A DNA stretch of 64,000 nt from Zygnema circumcarinatum. Its lineage: Eukaryota > Streptophyta > Zygnematophyceae > Zygnematales > Zygnemataceae. Position numbers and translations under genes: made by a program. Within the stretch, counting starts at the first letter, position 1; every line of letters starts with the position of its first letter. Positions 11,811 to 26,888 of the stretch are shown here, piece after piece. The notes beneath the pieces are model-generated. The model was given only the letters and a program-made list of their open reading frames with translations, searched no databases and was not told the DNA's origin. The stretch is taken from positions 1,197,446 to 1,261,445 of the forward strand of contig CM074805.1 of the NCBI GenBank assembly GCA_037447605.1, written 5' to 3'.

Positions 11811-12322
11811 TTAATGTCTGATTTCACTTTCCAAGAAAGAGTTCCCCTTCACGCTTAAGATCTTTCCTTCGGCTAATGAATGAATAGCCACCCATCCTTC
11901 ATCTCCAGTCACCTGATCCAAAACAATCGAATACGAGGATCCATCTTTATAGGGAGTCTTATTTTCCTTGGAAAGGCGTGACACGAATAAACATTCCTCT
12001 TTCGTTTCTTGGAGTGGCTCTATGGGCCTTTAATCTACTTGACTAAAGATAGCCGAAGCCAACATGGCCATGTGAGGAAAAATGCAAAAAAATCCCACCT
12101 TATAATTTTTCCGAAGAAGTTTGCTGACGCCCAATCATGACCTTTCCTCTGTTGATATTCCCGCAGCTGCTCCGCAAGGTTTTTACGTGTAATTTTCTTT
12201 GGAGCCGGAGTAGAAAGGGTCCGTGGCAGATTAGGAGAATACTGACTACCAGAGGAGCTGTAACACCTTGACGCGCCGGACGTGGTCCCGCTGAAGCTAA
12301 AACTGCTGCTCACAAAATCCAT
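11811..12322 (-). CDS. Uncharacterised two-exon protein (146 residues)
   Basis: Exon 1 is 12322-12099 and exon 2 is 12027-11811; the 71-bp intron is GT-AG, phase 2, and the CDS is 441 nt. The N-terminal ~45 residues are rich in Ser and Thr (MDFVSSSFSFSGTTSGASR), as in an organelle-targeting or disordered region. A basic/amphipathic stretch follows (KKITRKNLAEQLREYQQRKG, then HDWASANFF) and the C-terminal ~75 residues look globular (ECLFVSRLSKENKTPYKDGS, YSIVLDQVTGDEGWVAIHSL, AEGKILSVKGNSF). The long second-exon ORF has no ATG of its own, which supports the splice. I do not recognise the family and assign no function. A pyrimidine-rich microsatellite lies upstream at 12780-12885. Confidence 0.6.
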
Positions 12323-12779
12323 GGCCTCAAATCCAATGATGGAAATTTCTTCGAGAACAAATATGAGCTACTCGATATCTTCACCCAGGGAGGGAGGCAG
12401 GGAGCCAGGGAGTGTTAACAACGAAGGTGAGCTTCAGGTGTCACTTCACTTCGTGGCAAGAGACAAACGACGACACACGGAATCCAAAACTTCGAGACTC
12501 GCATGTCTATGAACTGCGACCAACGGCAAGATAGTGGTCACCATCTCCTGCTGAGTGAACAGCATCTCTTCCACTACTTCCGTTTTTTTTCCAGTATCAC
12601 GTAGACATAGAAACAGGGAGGCAGCTTTGCTCAGTCTTATCCGTGAAAGAATAAGACATCAACAGCAACCAAGCCTTTACGACTGACGAATCAATGATCG
12701 ACCGAACAACACTCAGAAAACCAAGATCACTGCTTCGCCAGTTCACAGAACCGCACAGGAGCTACACAAGAGATGTGGA

Positions 12780-12885
12780 TCCCTCTCCCCTTTCCCGTTC
12801 CCTCTCCTCTCCCTCTCCCTCTCCCTCTCCCTCTCCCTCTCCTCCCTCTCCTCCCTCTCCCTCTCCCTATCCTCTCCTCTCCCTG
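12780..12885. repeat. (TCCCTC)n / CT-rich microsatellite
   Basis: About 100 bases of tandem CCCTCT/CTCCCT units on the plus strand, upstream of the minus-strand gene at 12322. Similar polypyrimidine or polypurine tracts occur near several other genes in the window. Confidence 0.85.
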
Positions 12886-13309
12886 CTGCACACGTCGCCC
12901 GCAAACCGCCAGAAAACGGGAGGCAGAGAGCAGCTGACCGTTCGAATTATGACGTCTGCGCCTCCAAGGCGCCCCCCCGTGACCGTACGGGGCCGGGCCC
13001 GCCGCCGGCGCTGGCGCCGGTACGGCCTGTTGGGGACGCCTGGCGAGCACTGGGCGGACAGGCGGACGCGCGGTACGACTCGCCGCAGGCTCCCAGCGAC
13101 GCGTTGGGACACGGTTCCCGGACGGGGGAAAGCGCGGGCCGGCCACAACGTTCAGAGCAGAGGACGACGCTTTTGGGAAGCGCGCTTGGGAGGGAGGGAG
13201 GGAGGGAGGGAGGGCGGCGATACGGCGCAGTTCAGCAGTAAGGTATGCGGGCGGCCAAACTTGGGTGCGAAAATTTTGACTGGTTGCATGTGCGCATGAA
13301 TTAGACGGA

Positions 13310-13430
13310 ACAGAGAACTTTTGTCCTTTGGTCCTTTGCGACCAGTTCTTCGTGGTTCCCCATGCTGATTTTGTCCGTGTACATTTGATGGCCTCGCCAT
13401 CGTGAGATCAATGCCACATCCCCTCTATTG
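13310..13430 (+). repeat. R350 repeat, 3' fragment
   Basis: About 110 bases match the 3' end of the R350 family (copies at 27275-27632 and 43372-43717): GTCCTTTGCGACCAGTTCTT, CGTGGTTCCCCATGCTGATT, then the hairpin GATGGCctcGCCATC at about 13388-13402 and the ending GTGAGATCAATG. The 5' part is absent, a truncation pattern seen in retroelement copies but also explicable by deletion. Just upstream, 13188-13212 is a (GGGA)n tract. Confidence 0.7.
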
Positions 13431-14618
13431 AACATAGCAGACTAAACAAGAATAGGAATAGCGCAGGCTAAACACGAGTTAGAAGCATAAGCAGAAAGAA
13501 ACGTACGGCAGACGCAGTAATACTCAACGTTGGGGCATGCATTTCAGACGTACTTTCTGACGACTTGCTCTCTTAGAGCCGTCTGTCCATTCTCTATACG
13601 TGCTGTGTCGGAGTTTCAACCCCGCCACTGCCACCCCTCCTATCACGACTATGGCGGTCGATTCTTAATCACTCGAACACTGGGGGTGGGCTTGCAACAA
13701 CATCAGTCTACTAAACACCACTGTTCATAAATACCAAGCTTTACGGAGATATAGGTCGTCAGAGACCAGGAGATAATAACTTACAAAACGTAACGAGAGC
13801 ACTTTCTTTAGGATGCTTGTATTGTAACAAAGCATCTGCTGCTTGGAAGCCACTGACAACCTGAACTGCATGCTGGAAGTGCCTTTCAGATCGTGAGAAA
13901 GTTTGAGAGGGAGAGAGACTCTCGCCCTATTTATATAACCATTGGAAACCAGTTAAACAATTCCTTCTGAGGCTGTCAACAATTGACGCGTCTGTATTAG
14001 TAGTGAATTTGTGTATCCGCCCCTTCGTTGGCCTATCACGGTTTATGAACTTTGTCTAAAGGGAGTGGGCTATCATCGATGCCCACTTGCATTCGGTCTC
14101 TCCGGAATTTTCGAAGTGAATTTACAGCACTTCCTATCCTACCTTAACCTTCAAGACAGTATACACCTCTTGCCAAATGCGCAAAGTCATCGAGTTACTT
14201 GTAATGGGTTACTTAGACCGCCTAGAATGTTTGTCGAGCTATATAGAATACCAGACACATTCTCGACTTGAAAGAGGGGTCACATCTCTTTGATCACTCA
14301 CCATCAATCCAAATCCACTCAAATATACACGATGCAAGAATTCAATTAGAGTATAATCAAAGTCTGAGCGACCCTCAGAAGGCCACAAAACTCAGTAACA
14401 ACAGCACATGGCTGAAAGATCCTCCATCTCACAAATAATCTAGAGCAAAATAAGCCATTATTGGTTGGAATGTAAGAACCGAAAAAATCGGAGTCCCCAG
14501 GCATGCAGGACACAAGAATAATTAAGAGCTGAAACTAGAATCGAGTTACTGAATGGCGTAAACCCGCTATATACCATAGACAAGAATATTCTCTGCCACG
14601 ACAATAATAAAAGGCCAA
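13431..14618. other. Intergenic, 3' flank of the tubulin gene
   Basis: No gene recognised. Short ORFs on both strands lack recognisable domains. The AT-rich 500 bases next to 14619 are the likely 3' UTR and downstream flank of the alpha-tubulin gene. Confidence 0.5.
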
Positions 14619-17013
<2,395 letters not shown>

Positions 17014-17972
17014 CTTGAAACTTACCTCCAACCAGAGAAAACACTAATGCAGTCTTAAAAAACCAAGCCTAGGTAGTCTTCAGGAAGCTCCGAAAGGAGC
17101 GCACCAAGGACGCTCCTGCCGGAAGCTTGTCGAAAAAAATGGCAGTCTCAGCCTCAGCCTGCAACCAAACCAAAGGCCAAGAGGAGGAGGACACTGCCAG
17201 CTGCCAGCTGCCCTGCTGGCCTGCCTGCTGGCTGGAGAAATCGACCGCGCATGGCGTCCTGGACTCAGATCGAACGGCCCAGAACGACCAGGGAAACGCC
17301 AAAGCGATCAGACAGGATCTGCGGGCCTTCAGCCGCGTCCAGTGTGGCGGGGAGGCTGCTTCTATCGTACCGTACCTTACCGTACCCTACAGTATCGCAA
17401 TATATCCAACTGTGCCAAGTAACTATATCCGATATGTGAGATATTGAATCGGGAGGGATACGACGATACAATATCTTTTAGTGAGAAACATCGTATCGGG
17501 ATACCATTAGGCGTATCGCGCACCTGCTGAGTGTCTGGCTGGCTGCGCTCACCAGTAACGGCCACCGGCTGACCCTCTAACCCGGCTAATCATATCTCAT
17601 TTTTAAACAGTGCGCCTCATTATATTCGTATTATAGCCATGAGAGAGGGAGGGCACAGGGCATGGGTAACGATGGGCGCTGGCACTGTACTCTGCGGCAA
17701 TGCAGTTTGATTACTGGAGGAGGAGGCAGGGATGAGGCAGGAGGATGCTACAGTGCTGCCCTAGCAGGCTCTTGAGATTATTTCTTCTCGCTTTAGCAAG
17801 GCCTCATTTTGGACACTACGCCGTTCAAATTCTGCATTGAACGCTCAGCGCAACTCTCAACACTTACTATGCCAGTATTTAAGGTTCCTCAAAAACAATT
17901 CTGTCTGTCAATTAAATCACATTCTATTGCCACGCAGCTACTTTTACCATAAATCTCTTTATCACGGCCAAA
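17014..17972. promoter_or_regulatory. Divergent intergenic region between alpha-tubulin and GT61
   Basis: About 960 bases separate the two divergently transcribed genes, so both promoters must lie here. The middle part (17360-17530) holds short near-repeats of TACCGTACC, CCGATATG and GATACGA type with weak dyad symmetry; similar GATACGA strings appear at 27130-27230. No clear TATA box or G-box was found. Confidence 0.45.
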
Positions 17973-20900
17973 ATGAAAGGGCTCGTCTTCCTATGCATTA
18001 TTTTCGCGGAGCATATCCTTCTCCGTAGCATGGCCCTCAAAATCCTCCCTGAGGATGAGGCAGACCTGGCAGAAGCCATGAAAGACCGCAGCAAACCTCC
18101 CCCTCGGCACCTTCAGGAACAAATGCAATCCTCTTGTTCTTGCTACCAAATAAAGAATGAATATTGCTGCTTCCAACCCCTCTGCGTTTGCAACAATCTC
18201 TGTTGGAATGGAAGGCAACTGGTTGGACTTGGTGGCGTCAAGTGTGCGAAGCCGGTCGCGTCTGTTCCTGGAGGCCCCTTACGGCCAATTCCGTGTGAAC
18301 AAGAGTTGACATTTAGAAACATTTTGCAAAAAATATCTGATGAGAACAAGATCCCTCCTATCAACGAGGTTTCAACCGCATGGTTGACTTCACGGCAAAA
18401 CATAGATTGGCGGATGGACACGTCCTTTCTCCTATTTTTGGACCAAAGCACGACTAACTTGGCACATTTTGTCGGTAAACTCAAATTCTGGAATGTAGGC
18501 GAGTTGAATGCTAGTATTCCTTTTATTCGTCGAAAGTTCAGTTACACTTTTTATATTGCGTGGCATGCCACTTTTTCCATTTTCTCTTTACCCAGTTTCT
18601 CTTTCGTCAGTTTACATTTACAACACAAATCTCGTGCATTTTTTACATGTCCTTAGGCTCCTAGGCTGAAATGCAGCTTATCTATACTGAGAGTTCGCCA
18701 TTGCAAGAAGTCGCTTCTAGCCCGCCCAGTAAAGTCCAACAACCAGTTGAGGTTCAAATTTACTCCCCCGATCTACGAAGTAGAACCCATATGTATTTAA
18801 CAGGACGTTTATTTTTGTTTCTATCTTCTCCGTAAGCCGCACAGTTGAACGTGTTGTCGCTGAATCTATGGAGGACAATGTCCACAGAGCTGGCACTGCT
18901 TCCCTTGAAAATTCCTGATGCATGTTTGTGATGGAGGGTTTTGTGGATGCCAGCAAAAGCACACCAGCTCCTCCTTGTAAATAATGCAACTGTTTCCGCT
19001 TTGAAGGGGAGCGCTGAGCACATTGTCATTCATCGTGCGGAGGCAACTCGGCAAAGGTAATCCACGTTCTCTGCTGCCAAAGTCTCAAACCGGTAATGCG
19101 GCTCAAGTACAGATACATGCTGCCGTTCTTACGTTTGTCACTATACGATGAGCTGGTCAAGTACTTCTATTAGAGAACTACATTCTTGGAGAACTTGGAA
19201 TTTTATTTCCGGTATTTGTACTGTCGTGCCGAGCCCTTATCACTGTCAAAGTTGGTGCTTATTGATGTAGAGGGGAGATGCTTACAGGATGGCCAACTTA
19301 TTGTCAACATGTTTGATGATATGTGTTTAGCAAACTGCTACTGCAACTTAAGTGCGGGGTTGCCAGTTGTCCCTTCTCCTTGCCCGAAGCGGGAAGTGGT
19401 TATATCTTGATTGAGCTGCATGCACTCCCTTCAAATTGGGCCAGTAGCTTACAGGCAGGCAGTTGATCGGTTGGATCTGCTCACAAACTTCCATCAGCTC
19501 TTTCCACTTTAGTAGCCCCAACCCATGCCATTGCTTTTGGCAACGGAGGTCAGGATGAGGAAATATGGAACCGAGGGTTTCCACGCAACCCTCCTCCGGA
19601 CAGCGCTGGTGATGGCGCTGCAGCCATTGTACGGTCCGTTGGTGCATAGATCGAAAGAGTTTGAGCAAGACCTGCTATTGGGAGACTTGCCCATGGCCCA
19701 TGGCAGAGTGGAGTTCGAAGTCGCCTTCAACCAAGCGTCGGAAGAGAATCCCATCTGCTTGGAAAACGTGGTTGTTACCGGACATCTGAAGGTCTGCACA
19801 GTCTGTTGATCAAACCCAGCTATTGTTTGAGTTCACTAATTCGTTATCTTGGGAATGATTTTGACGGATCACTTGGAAAGCAGGGATATCTGTACGGCGA
19901 TTGGATCTATGCTATGGGACGGGTGAAAGGTGGGATTGGAGGGGTCGTTTGACGAGGAAAGTGGAAAGGAAAGGAAGGGAAAGGGAAAGAAAGAAAACAA
20001 ACGAGAGCGTAATGTAGACCGGGAACTGATGGGATGGGAGGAGTTGTCCAAACTTTTTCATATCAAGTTCACAGTGTAAAGCAAAATTCGATTTTGGGGT
20101 GGGCCCGGGATTCAGCATTCTCATTACTTGCTTCCCCCCTCACCCCCCGTCGACCCCACACAGAGTTTCCAAGTTTGCATCCTGCATATCCCTCCGTTCT
20201 CCTTCCTCCCTATCTTCTCAGCGAACAACGACACACCTCTGGCAAGCCACGCGTGTGCAATTGAGCGTTGCAAACTTATGGAAAGTTGACCAAATTCTGC
20301 CTCTCCTCTCCCTTCTCTCCGACTGACGTCCTCCCACAACCTTGTCCGAGTTTCAGGGTATCACATACGTGGGAGGGACTTCTGCGGCGAAATCCTTTAT
20401 TCAGACTCTGAAGAAGTCGCTGAATCTTAACATGGCCCCTGAGACTCCACAGAAGTTGCAGCTCTTGTGGATTCAGCGAACTCCGGCAAAGAGCCGAGGC
20501 CGGCGGGCATTGGCGGCAGAGAGCATTGAAGGCCTACGGGACCTACTCAACCGGATGGATGTAGAGGTGAGCTTTCAAGGGGCAGAGCTGGTTGCTGTAC
20601 GGGCAGGAAATGTCTTATGGACGCTTTACCCTTTTCTCTTATGTGCTTTCTTTGCGTTGCATACACACAGTGTTTTGGAAAGAAAAGGGACCTGTCCGTT
20701 TTTTTCTTATTACTCTGGACTCGGGGTTATGGTGATGGGAAGTGTGGAAGTGTTTCAAAGTTGTCAAGAAGCCACATTCCTTAGTGTTTTTGTAGCCTTC
20801 CCCTCCAAGGCATTGTCCGTCTGATTAGGTTCGTAGAAGAAAGAACTAATCGTTTTGAAAAGGATGAGGCACTCGCTAGAAAAGGCTGTCTGTGAGTTCC

Positions 20901-21623
20901 TACCAGTTCTGAACTGCGTTTGTGAACCTTGTGAGACATTGTGTGGTAAGGCTTTCACAGCTTGCATGGAATTGTAAAATCTCGCACCTGCTACGATGCT
21001 CTATTCAATTGTGTGTAAGAGAGGATACAAACGGAAGCTCGAACAAATCGTTTTCCTGCATGCAGGTGAATGAAATGGATTTTGACGGAATGACTTTCAA
21101 GGACCAGATCAAAGCAGTACAGGCCGCTGACATCGTCATCAGTCTACATGGAGCCGGGCTCACAAACGCAGCATCATTTGGGAAGAGCGGGGCGGTAGTG
21201 ATCGAAATCATGCCCTATAAAGTCTACCTCGACATGTTCGGCATCATGGCGGTGAACGCCGGGCTTTCCTACATGATGCATCAATGCAAGAAGGGACCCC
21301 AGCAGCCCAAAGATGAGCTGTTTGACCACATATCCACTGCAGAATGCAACAAGCTCAATATGAAGTGCCTGCAATATTATTTGCAGTACAGGAATGTGGA
21401 GTTGACTGCGACGGATTTCTACGAGTTGGAGGAGCTCTTAAAACTGGCTAAACGCATGGCTGAAGATACGAGGCGAGGACTGACTGCAAGCAGCCACTTG
21501 AGGGGTCTGTTTGGCAGCCTTTGTCTGGCGAGCAAGAAGGAAATTGGATGCAGAGAGAATATTTTGAGATCGCCCGCCTTCAACGCCTCCACTGTGTGTG
21601 TGCTCTACTCCGACTGCTCATAA
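17973..21623 (+). CDS. GT61-family glycosyltransferase (EOGT/plant xylosyltransferase-like)
   Basis: Type II membrane or ER/Golgi-lumenal glycosyltransferase of family GT61. Confident exons: 17973-18494 (signal anchor MKGLVFLCIIFAEHILL, a Cys-rich segment, then NLAHFVGKLKFWN, the GT61 HF block), ~19516-19791 (ending ENPICLENVVVTGHLK, the conserved Cys block), 20357-20566 (YVGGTSAAKSFIQTLKK ... RALAAESIEGLRDLLNRMDV) and 21066-21623 (VNEMDFDGMTFKDQI, then AADIVISLHGAGLTNAASFG, the family hallmark, and the C terminus). One or more exons between 18494 and 19516 are unresolved: the best candidate (18848-19055) is open except for one in-frame TGA. Family assignment is strong; donor sugar and acceptor cannot be read. 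Confidence 0.8.
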
Positions 21624-22331
21624 GAGGACCTGAAAATCCTACAAGCGCGCTATTGGCTGTATTGCAAAGAGCTCCATTGTAGGGACGGGACTTTTTTTTG
21701 TTCATCGGAAGCCAATTCGCTTTGGTTACAGCGCTTGGTTTTCAGTTCCTTACGTTTGTGAAGTCACTCTAAACTGCACCTCGATAGGTGTTTCACAGAT
21801 CAGCTGTTTTTTAAGATTAGTTAGGGGCCATGAAGAGAGAAATTTGTACGAAGAATTTGAGTCCCTTGTATAGAATGTAGATTCTGTAACGGATACTTTA
21901 GTGGTTCACGTGAAGGCTAGAAATGATTCCAAGTCTGATCACAATGGTCGTCTTATGTAAATTAGTGCTAACGAGAGGTACAAGGCAAGTTGTTGCTTGA
22001 CCTCGCCCTCTCTTTGCACCTCCGCACAGAACATCCTCCGCTCCAACATGTGTGCAAGTGTGACAAAAAGTTGAATAAAATTATATATGGACTGTGAACC
22101 ACTCGCCCAACTGACATTTGAGTGGTTGCTCATAACAAGAGGCGACATTGCTTTCCTCACCGAGGCTTTTCTATCCTACGGGGGCACTAATCAGTACCAG
22201 TACGAACCGTCGAGATTGCAATAGCAAATTTCCAATCTCGAGCATTGAAGTAAAACAAGAATGAATTGAATTCCCGCCCTAGCCCCTCTACACACTGCCT
22301 TTAACCTCAGAAAGAAAATACATCTCTTACC
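21624..22331. other. Convergent 3' intergenic region
   Basis: This 700-bp gap lies between the 3' ends of the GT61 gene (+) and the SUN gene (-). It is AT-rich, with no supported ORF. It presumably holds both 3' UTRs and polyadenylation signals. Confidence 0.55.
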
Positions 22332-25300
22332 TTACAACGAAGCATACCAGCCCAGGGCCGAGCCTTGCTTCACCTGTATGGGACTCAGAAAAGCAACGAA
22401 TGCCCCTGAAAGTGCGGAGACAATGAAAAAGATGATGACTAGTTTGGGTCGGTAAGAGGAAAAGGCAACCCGTTTCCTCTTCTTAGGTTCTGCCTCCCAC
22501 ATTTGTGTCTGCTCGGCAGGCAACTGAGCCCTGTTTCCCATTGCCATGCACTTGCAAAGTCCTCCACAACAAGGCCGAACTTGTTTCGGCTTCGAGCAGA
22601 GAGACAAGCAAGAGATGAAGCTCCCCACGAGAAGTGAGGTGATGATAGCAAGCAGCAGCATCTGCTCTCGTTTCTCCACCGCATCCAATTGCAGCCTGGA
22701 ATAGAAGAAAGCAACCAGTCAGCCTTCTGAAGAAGCAAGCTAGCAGTTCAAAAACCAGAAATAACACTCCTTTTCGCAAGTCTTCCATAAGGCAGAGCGC
22801 ACCTCATCAGCGCCACCTCAGCCATAGAAACCTCATGGCGTGACATCACCTCCTCTCGCAGTGCTGCCATCTGCCGACTTCTTTCCTCCTCCTGATTGTA
22901 CAAAAAAAAATGAATGTACAGAGATGTCCACGTATGAATACACTGAACTGTTGCATAAGCATACTTAAGTTCCACCAACGCGACAAGTGTTGGCTCAGGT
23001 AAATGCAGTTATCAGAGATTACATCGAGACATATCGAAGACGAGGAAACTCACCAGATTGAGCAGGCGAAATGCCACATCTGCAACAGTTAATGAAACAT
23101 TTCGGACCTTTTCCCGCAATGCTGCTAAGTCTGTATCCATATCACTTAACGCCTCCTGCTGCGTTCGGACTGTGTGATCCACGTATCTGTCAAGAAGTGA
23201 CTGGTTCAATTCAAGGCCGCGAACCTTATTCATCAACGCCTTGAAAACGAAGTCACCGCCTGATCGACCTGTGGAGCCTCCATTGTGTGCAGAGTGACCA
23301 GATTGACTCTGACTCCCTTGCAATGGTTGTGGCGGATTCGGTCTGTGAGCCTGGTTACCATTTGAAGTAGCCGAAGGAGAACTGGCAGCATGTTTCTCTC
23401 CCACATGAATTGGTACCCCGGGGATGGGCTGCTGCTGAGAGGCAGCATCCTGCTGACCCAGTGTTTCCAGCGGAGTCTCAGTGTCTCTTCTATTTATTTC
23501 CACCCCAGATGCCCCACCACCTCCAGCAGGAGGTAGTTCATCTTCTGCTGTAGAACCTGTTTGGACTGGATGCTGCGCATTGGGATTATTACCTTCATTG
23601 ACCAAAGCAGAATGTGTGACCCTTTCTGATAGATTGTCTGATCCTGCCACAGTTCCTTCCACTGGAGTTTCTGCACTAACTGCACCAGAGGAGCTTCCTG
23701 CGCCTCCGGACACATGAATATCAAGTGTCCCTGAACTCTTCCCAAGATTGTTGCCGTCCCCTTCAGGAAGTGAATGTTCTGCTGCCGCCACAGGCCTATC
23801 TTGGTCTCCTTCTGCAGATAGCCTTGGTGCAGCCTCAGCTATATCTAAATCTGAGAGCACATTTCCTGCTGCCGTTACAGGAACTGGCGTAGGTCGCCGT
23901 GCAAAATCTGACTCTTCAACTTCTTGCCTCATAGCTTCCATCTCCTCTTTGATGGACTCCAGTTCGTCCACTCCATGAACTCTCACCACACTTAATGTAC
24001 AGAAGAATTCAGACCCATGGTGAGTCAAGAGGTTCAACCTTACATAACGAATCAACGATCTGCTTTCCACATCACCAACTTCAAAGGTCTGGGGAGTCCG
24101 CACATTCTGTGCAGTAAAGTTTCCAAGATAAATCCACTCATCACTGGGATAATGAAATGCACCATAAAGCTCAAAGCTTCGCATTGTTGAAGAGTAAAAT
24201 TCGTAGTTTCCAAGGACGATCGACTCTACTCTAGTAAGTGTTTCAGAAAGTTGGATCACGATGAACTTCTTCTCCACGCTGCAGGGACTTCTCATGTATT
24301 TGTCCTTGTCCTCGTCCAACACAGCTCCTGCTCGCATCGCCTCCTTGTTCGCTGCGACCACTTTGGCTCCATATATTGCCGCTGCATAATTGTACAACGA
24401 ACCATCAGCAGAGTTCCTCCTCGCATTTGAGGCTGGAACGGCATAGGTGCTTTCATTTGGCGTGGACACCCAAACCTGCTCGCTCAGAGATTTCTTGTAC
24501 TCATCAAGGCCGGGAGGCCGAGCTCGCACAGGCCGAGCCTCACGCTCCGTGTCTGCATTGATAGCTACCTTAGCACGTGGCTCTGTTTCACTATCCGAAA
24601 GAGGCACAGAAACCGAGCCTTCAGAACTTTGTGTGGTCTGTAGGTGAGCTGGCTCGGATTTTACTTGCCCAAAAACAGTGGGGGGGGTTAAACCTACAGG
24701 GTCAGCCGGTTCTGTCTCAGTCGCCTCTTCATAACTTCGGCTTCCTACAATACTGGAGCTCAGAACTCCCAGCCCAACATCGCTGCAAAATGTATCCTCA
24801 CCGTGCACCCCATGCAGCAGCCATTCCAGGAGCTGCACGCCGTGTAACGGAGTTATCTTGCAACTACCTTGGAAGTCCAAAACACGTCTTTGCTCATAAC
24901 CCGCCCTTCCATCAGGTGATTTTGCTTCAATTCCTGCATGGGCGTCCAATGTATGCTCATTTTGCTCTTTGCCCTTCGCAACAACATCCAGAGCTGGGCT
25001 AAGCTCGATATCATCGTCACTTCCTCCTTCCCCTTCAGTCAGATCACTTGATGTATGCCCTGCCTTGATGTCTATTCCACGAATGACTCCATTCCCTACA
25101 ACATCTGCATTCTTCTCATTCTCCAGCTGTTCACCATGACAAAGCAAGCTGATGGATCCCTCTTCTGATGCATCCTTTAAGTCTGACCCGAGACAATGTC
25201 CTGTATTCTGACTTCCAGTCTCGTCCTTGCAATCGGATTTGTCACCTTCCTTCGTTCCTTGCTCTTTCCCTCCACTCTGCTGCTCAGAATGAGCTGCAAC

Positions 25301-25974
25301 AGAGGATTCAACACTCTGTAATATTGATTCCTCCCCAACAGAGCCCCCAGATCTGTCGCGTGCTCCATCTTGCGAACTGCCAAGGGGTCCACTTGAACCT
25401 CTCTGTACCTCCGATCCGTCTCGTCCTATTTGCTGATCATCTGCAGAAAGAATCAACAAATGAAATTACAAAAACGAACCAATGAAAGCACGGCTAATGC
25501 ATACAAATGGATCAATCCTCTCAGGATTTTTATTTCAGAGTCACTCTAATTGGCAATTCGAGAGTACGTCCGTTCTCGATAGCATGTCTTCATGATTTTC
25601 GGACAGTCAGAGCCTCATCTCTATGTTATGCACAAAAAACCAACCGTCACTGGAGGCAACACTACGAAAATTAAGCATTAGGGAAAGAAATTTTCGAATA
25701 ATGGGACTGAAATCAAGACTTTGATAAGAAGTTACTGACCGTGAACACTAGCTGTATGATATGCGCACAGGAGCAGGAGAACGGGCACAAGGAATCCGCT
25801 CCATCCGAGAAAGGCGCGAAAAGAACGACTATTCCGAGCGTGCAACTTATGTGAAGCTCTTCCGTCCAGGCTAAAAGTTGATGAACTTGTCAGCATCTCC
25901 TCAAGGCCATGCCTATGCTGGAGACGTGTATCTGCTTCAAGGTCATCCGCGCACTTCTCAGTTCCTGCAAGCAT
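22332..25974 (-). CDS. Mid-SUN domain protein (SLP1/OPT/AtSUN3-5-like)
   Basis: SUN-domain membrane protein of the ER and inner nuclear membrane; mid-SUN members differ from classical SUNs in having the SUN domain centrally and membrane segments at both ends. Four exons: 25974-25740, 25440-23054, 22891-22803, 22695-22332; CDS 3075 nt, 1024 residues. TM1 is near residues 55-73 (FLGWSGFLVPVLLLLCAY). A ~330-residue acidic, disordered region follows, then the SUN domain (NYAAAIYGAKVVAANKEA, CSVEKKFIVIQLSETLTRVE, NYEFYSSTMRSFELYGAF, WIYLGNFTAQNVRTPQTF, SLIRYVRLNLLTHHGSEFFC). A second long low-complexity region precedes a coiled coil (EEERSRQMAALREEVMSRHE). Two C-terminal hydrophobic segments follow (MLLLAIITSLLVGSFISC and LVIIFFIVSALSGAFVAFL). 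It is longer than the Arabidopsis proteins (about 560-600 residues) because of the disordered regions. Confidence 0.93.
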
Positions 25975-26429
25975 CGCAAAACGATTGTGAATTAAACAGG
26001 CAATATTGCTCCAAATAAGTGCAAAGACGGTATGCTCCAAGTGCTCATAGGCGCTTCTGCGAATCGTTCGAAGTCACAAAATCTGACAATCGTTCTCAAG
26101 CGAACCAAGTGAAGAATTCCGTAATTTATGGTAAGTAAATGCAAGCTCTGATGACACTTAGAGCGGCAAAAAACCAACAGTATGCTTCTTTCTCACGATC
26201 TATCCATTGCGATTTCACCAACGTGCAGCATGACTCCTCATTCGCATACAACGTCGCCAATTTCAATGCCTCAATCAAGAACCGCCGAAACGCACCTAGA
26301 TCACCTAGTCAGCCTCAATTCTCAACCTCCAAGTTCAACAGACCCCTGCACCACCAGACCGTTAGCGACCCTCAACCACATGCAGCAGCCACCACCCTCC
26401 AGGAGCACCCAATTCCCAGATAGCAGGAG

Positions 26430-26525
26430 AGAAACCCCCTCCCCTCCCCTCCCCTCTCCTCCCCTCTCCTCCCCCACCTCTCTCAGACCCACCGCCTCCA
26501 AGCCGCCTACACTCCCCCCCCCACC
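26430..26525. repeat. CCCTCTCCTC-type pyrimidine microsatellite upstream of the SUN gene
   Basis: Short CCCCTCCCCTCTCCTC tandem units ahead of the SUN gene start; the long proline/serine ORFs through here are artefacts of this composition. A G-box in GACACGTGGCGC follows at 26568-26579. Confidence 0.75.
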
Positions 26526-26602
26526 CTCTCGCCCTCCCTCCCGGGCGGCCGGGCCTCGCTCGGCGGCGACACGTGGCGCTGCTCCGAACCTTCTGGACTA
26601 AG

Positions 26603-26888
26603 GATGTACAGTAGGACGCAATGTCGTGTTTTCGAATTTCAATCAAAAATTCTAGAAGTCAGACCGTTTTATAAAACACTTTTAGAATGGATGGAAAGTC
26701 ATACGGGGCGTATGATCATACGGACTAACTGTACGGTCAGCTCAGCGCCATTCAAGTTGGCGGATATTCAATTTTAGCGGGAGTACGAAAATTCTAAAAG
26801 TGCTTTAAAACTCGGAAACTTAAAACATTAGAACGTTCTAATTCTGAAATCTAAAACTCTAAGATTCACTTGTACGAATAAATGTACA
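26603..26888 (+). repeat. ~290-bp foldback (MITE-like) element, copy A
   Basis: This stretch is homologous, in inverted orientation, to 44030-44325; similarity runs the full length (for example TTTTATAAAACACTTTTAGAA near the start and TTCTAAAAGTGCTTTAAAAC in the middle). Those two strings are imperfect inverted repeats of each other inside the element, so each copy can fold back on itself. No coding capacity. Two copies in inverted orientation at separate loci mark a dispersed, non-autonomous element family. Confidence 0.75.

Noticed and set aside
12694-13299. 201-codon plus-strand ORF
   Set aside because: Ser/Pro run comes from the CCCTCT microsatellite and the rest is GC-rich Arg/Gly sequence upstream of a minus-strand gene.
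19186-19410. Plus-strand ORF inside the GT61 gene
   Set aside because: No similarity to GT61 blocks and no matching splice sites; likely intronic.
26182-26601. Pro/Ser-rich ORF upstream of the SUN gene
   Set aside because: Encoded by CCCTCT-type low-complexity DNA; no start context, no domain.
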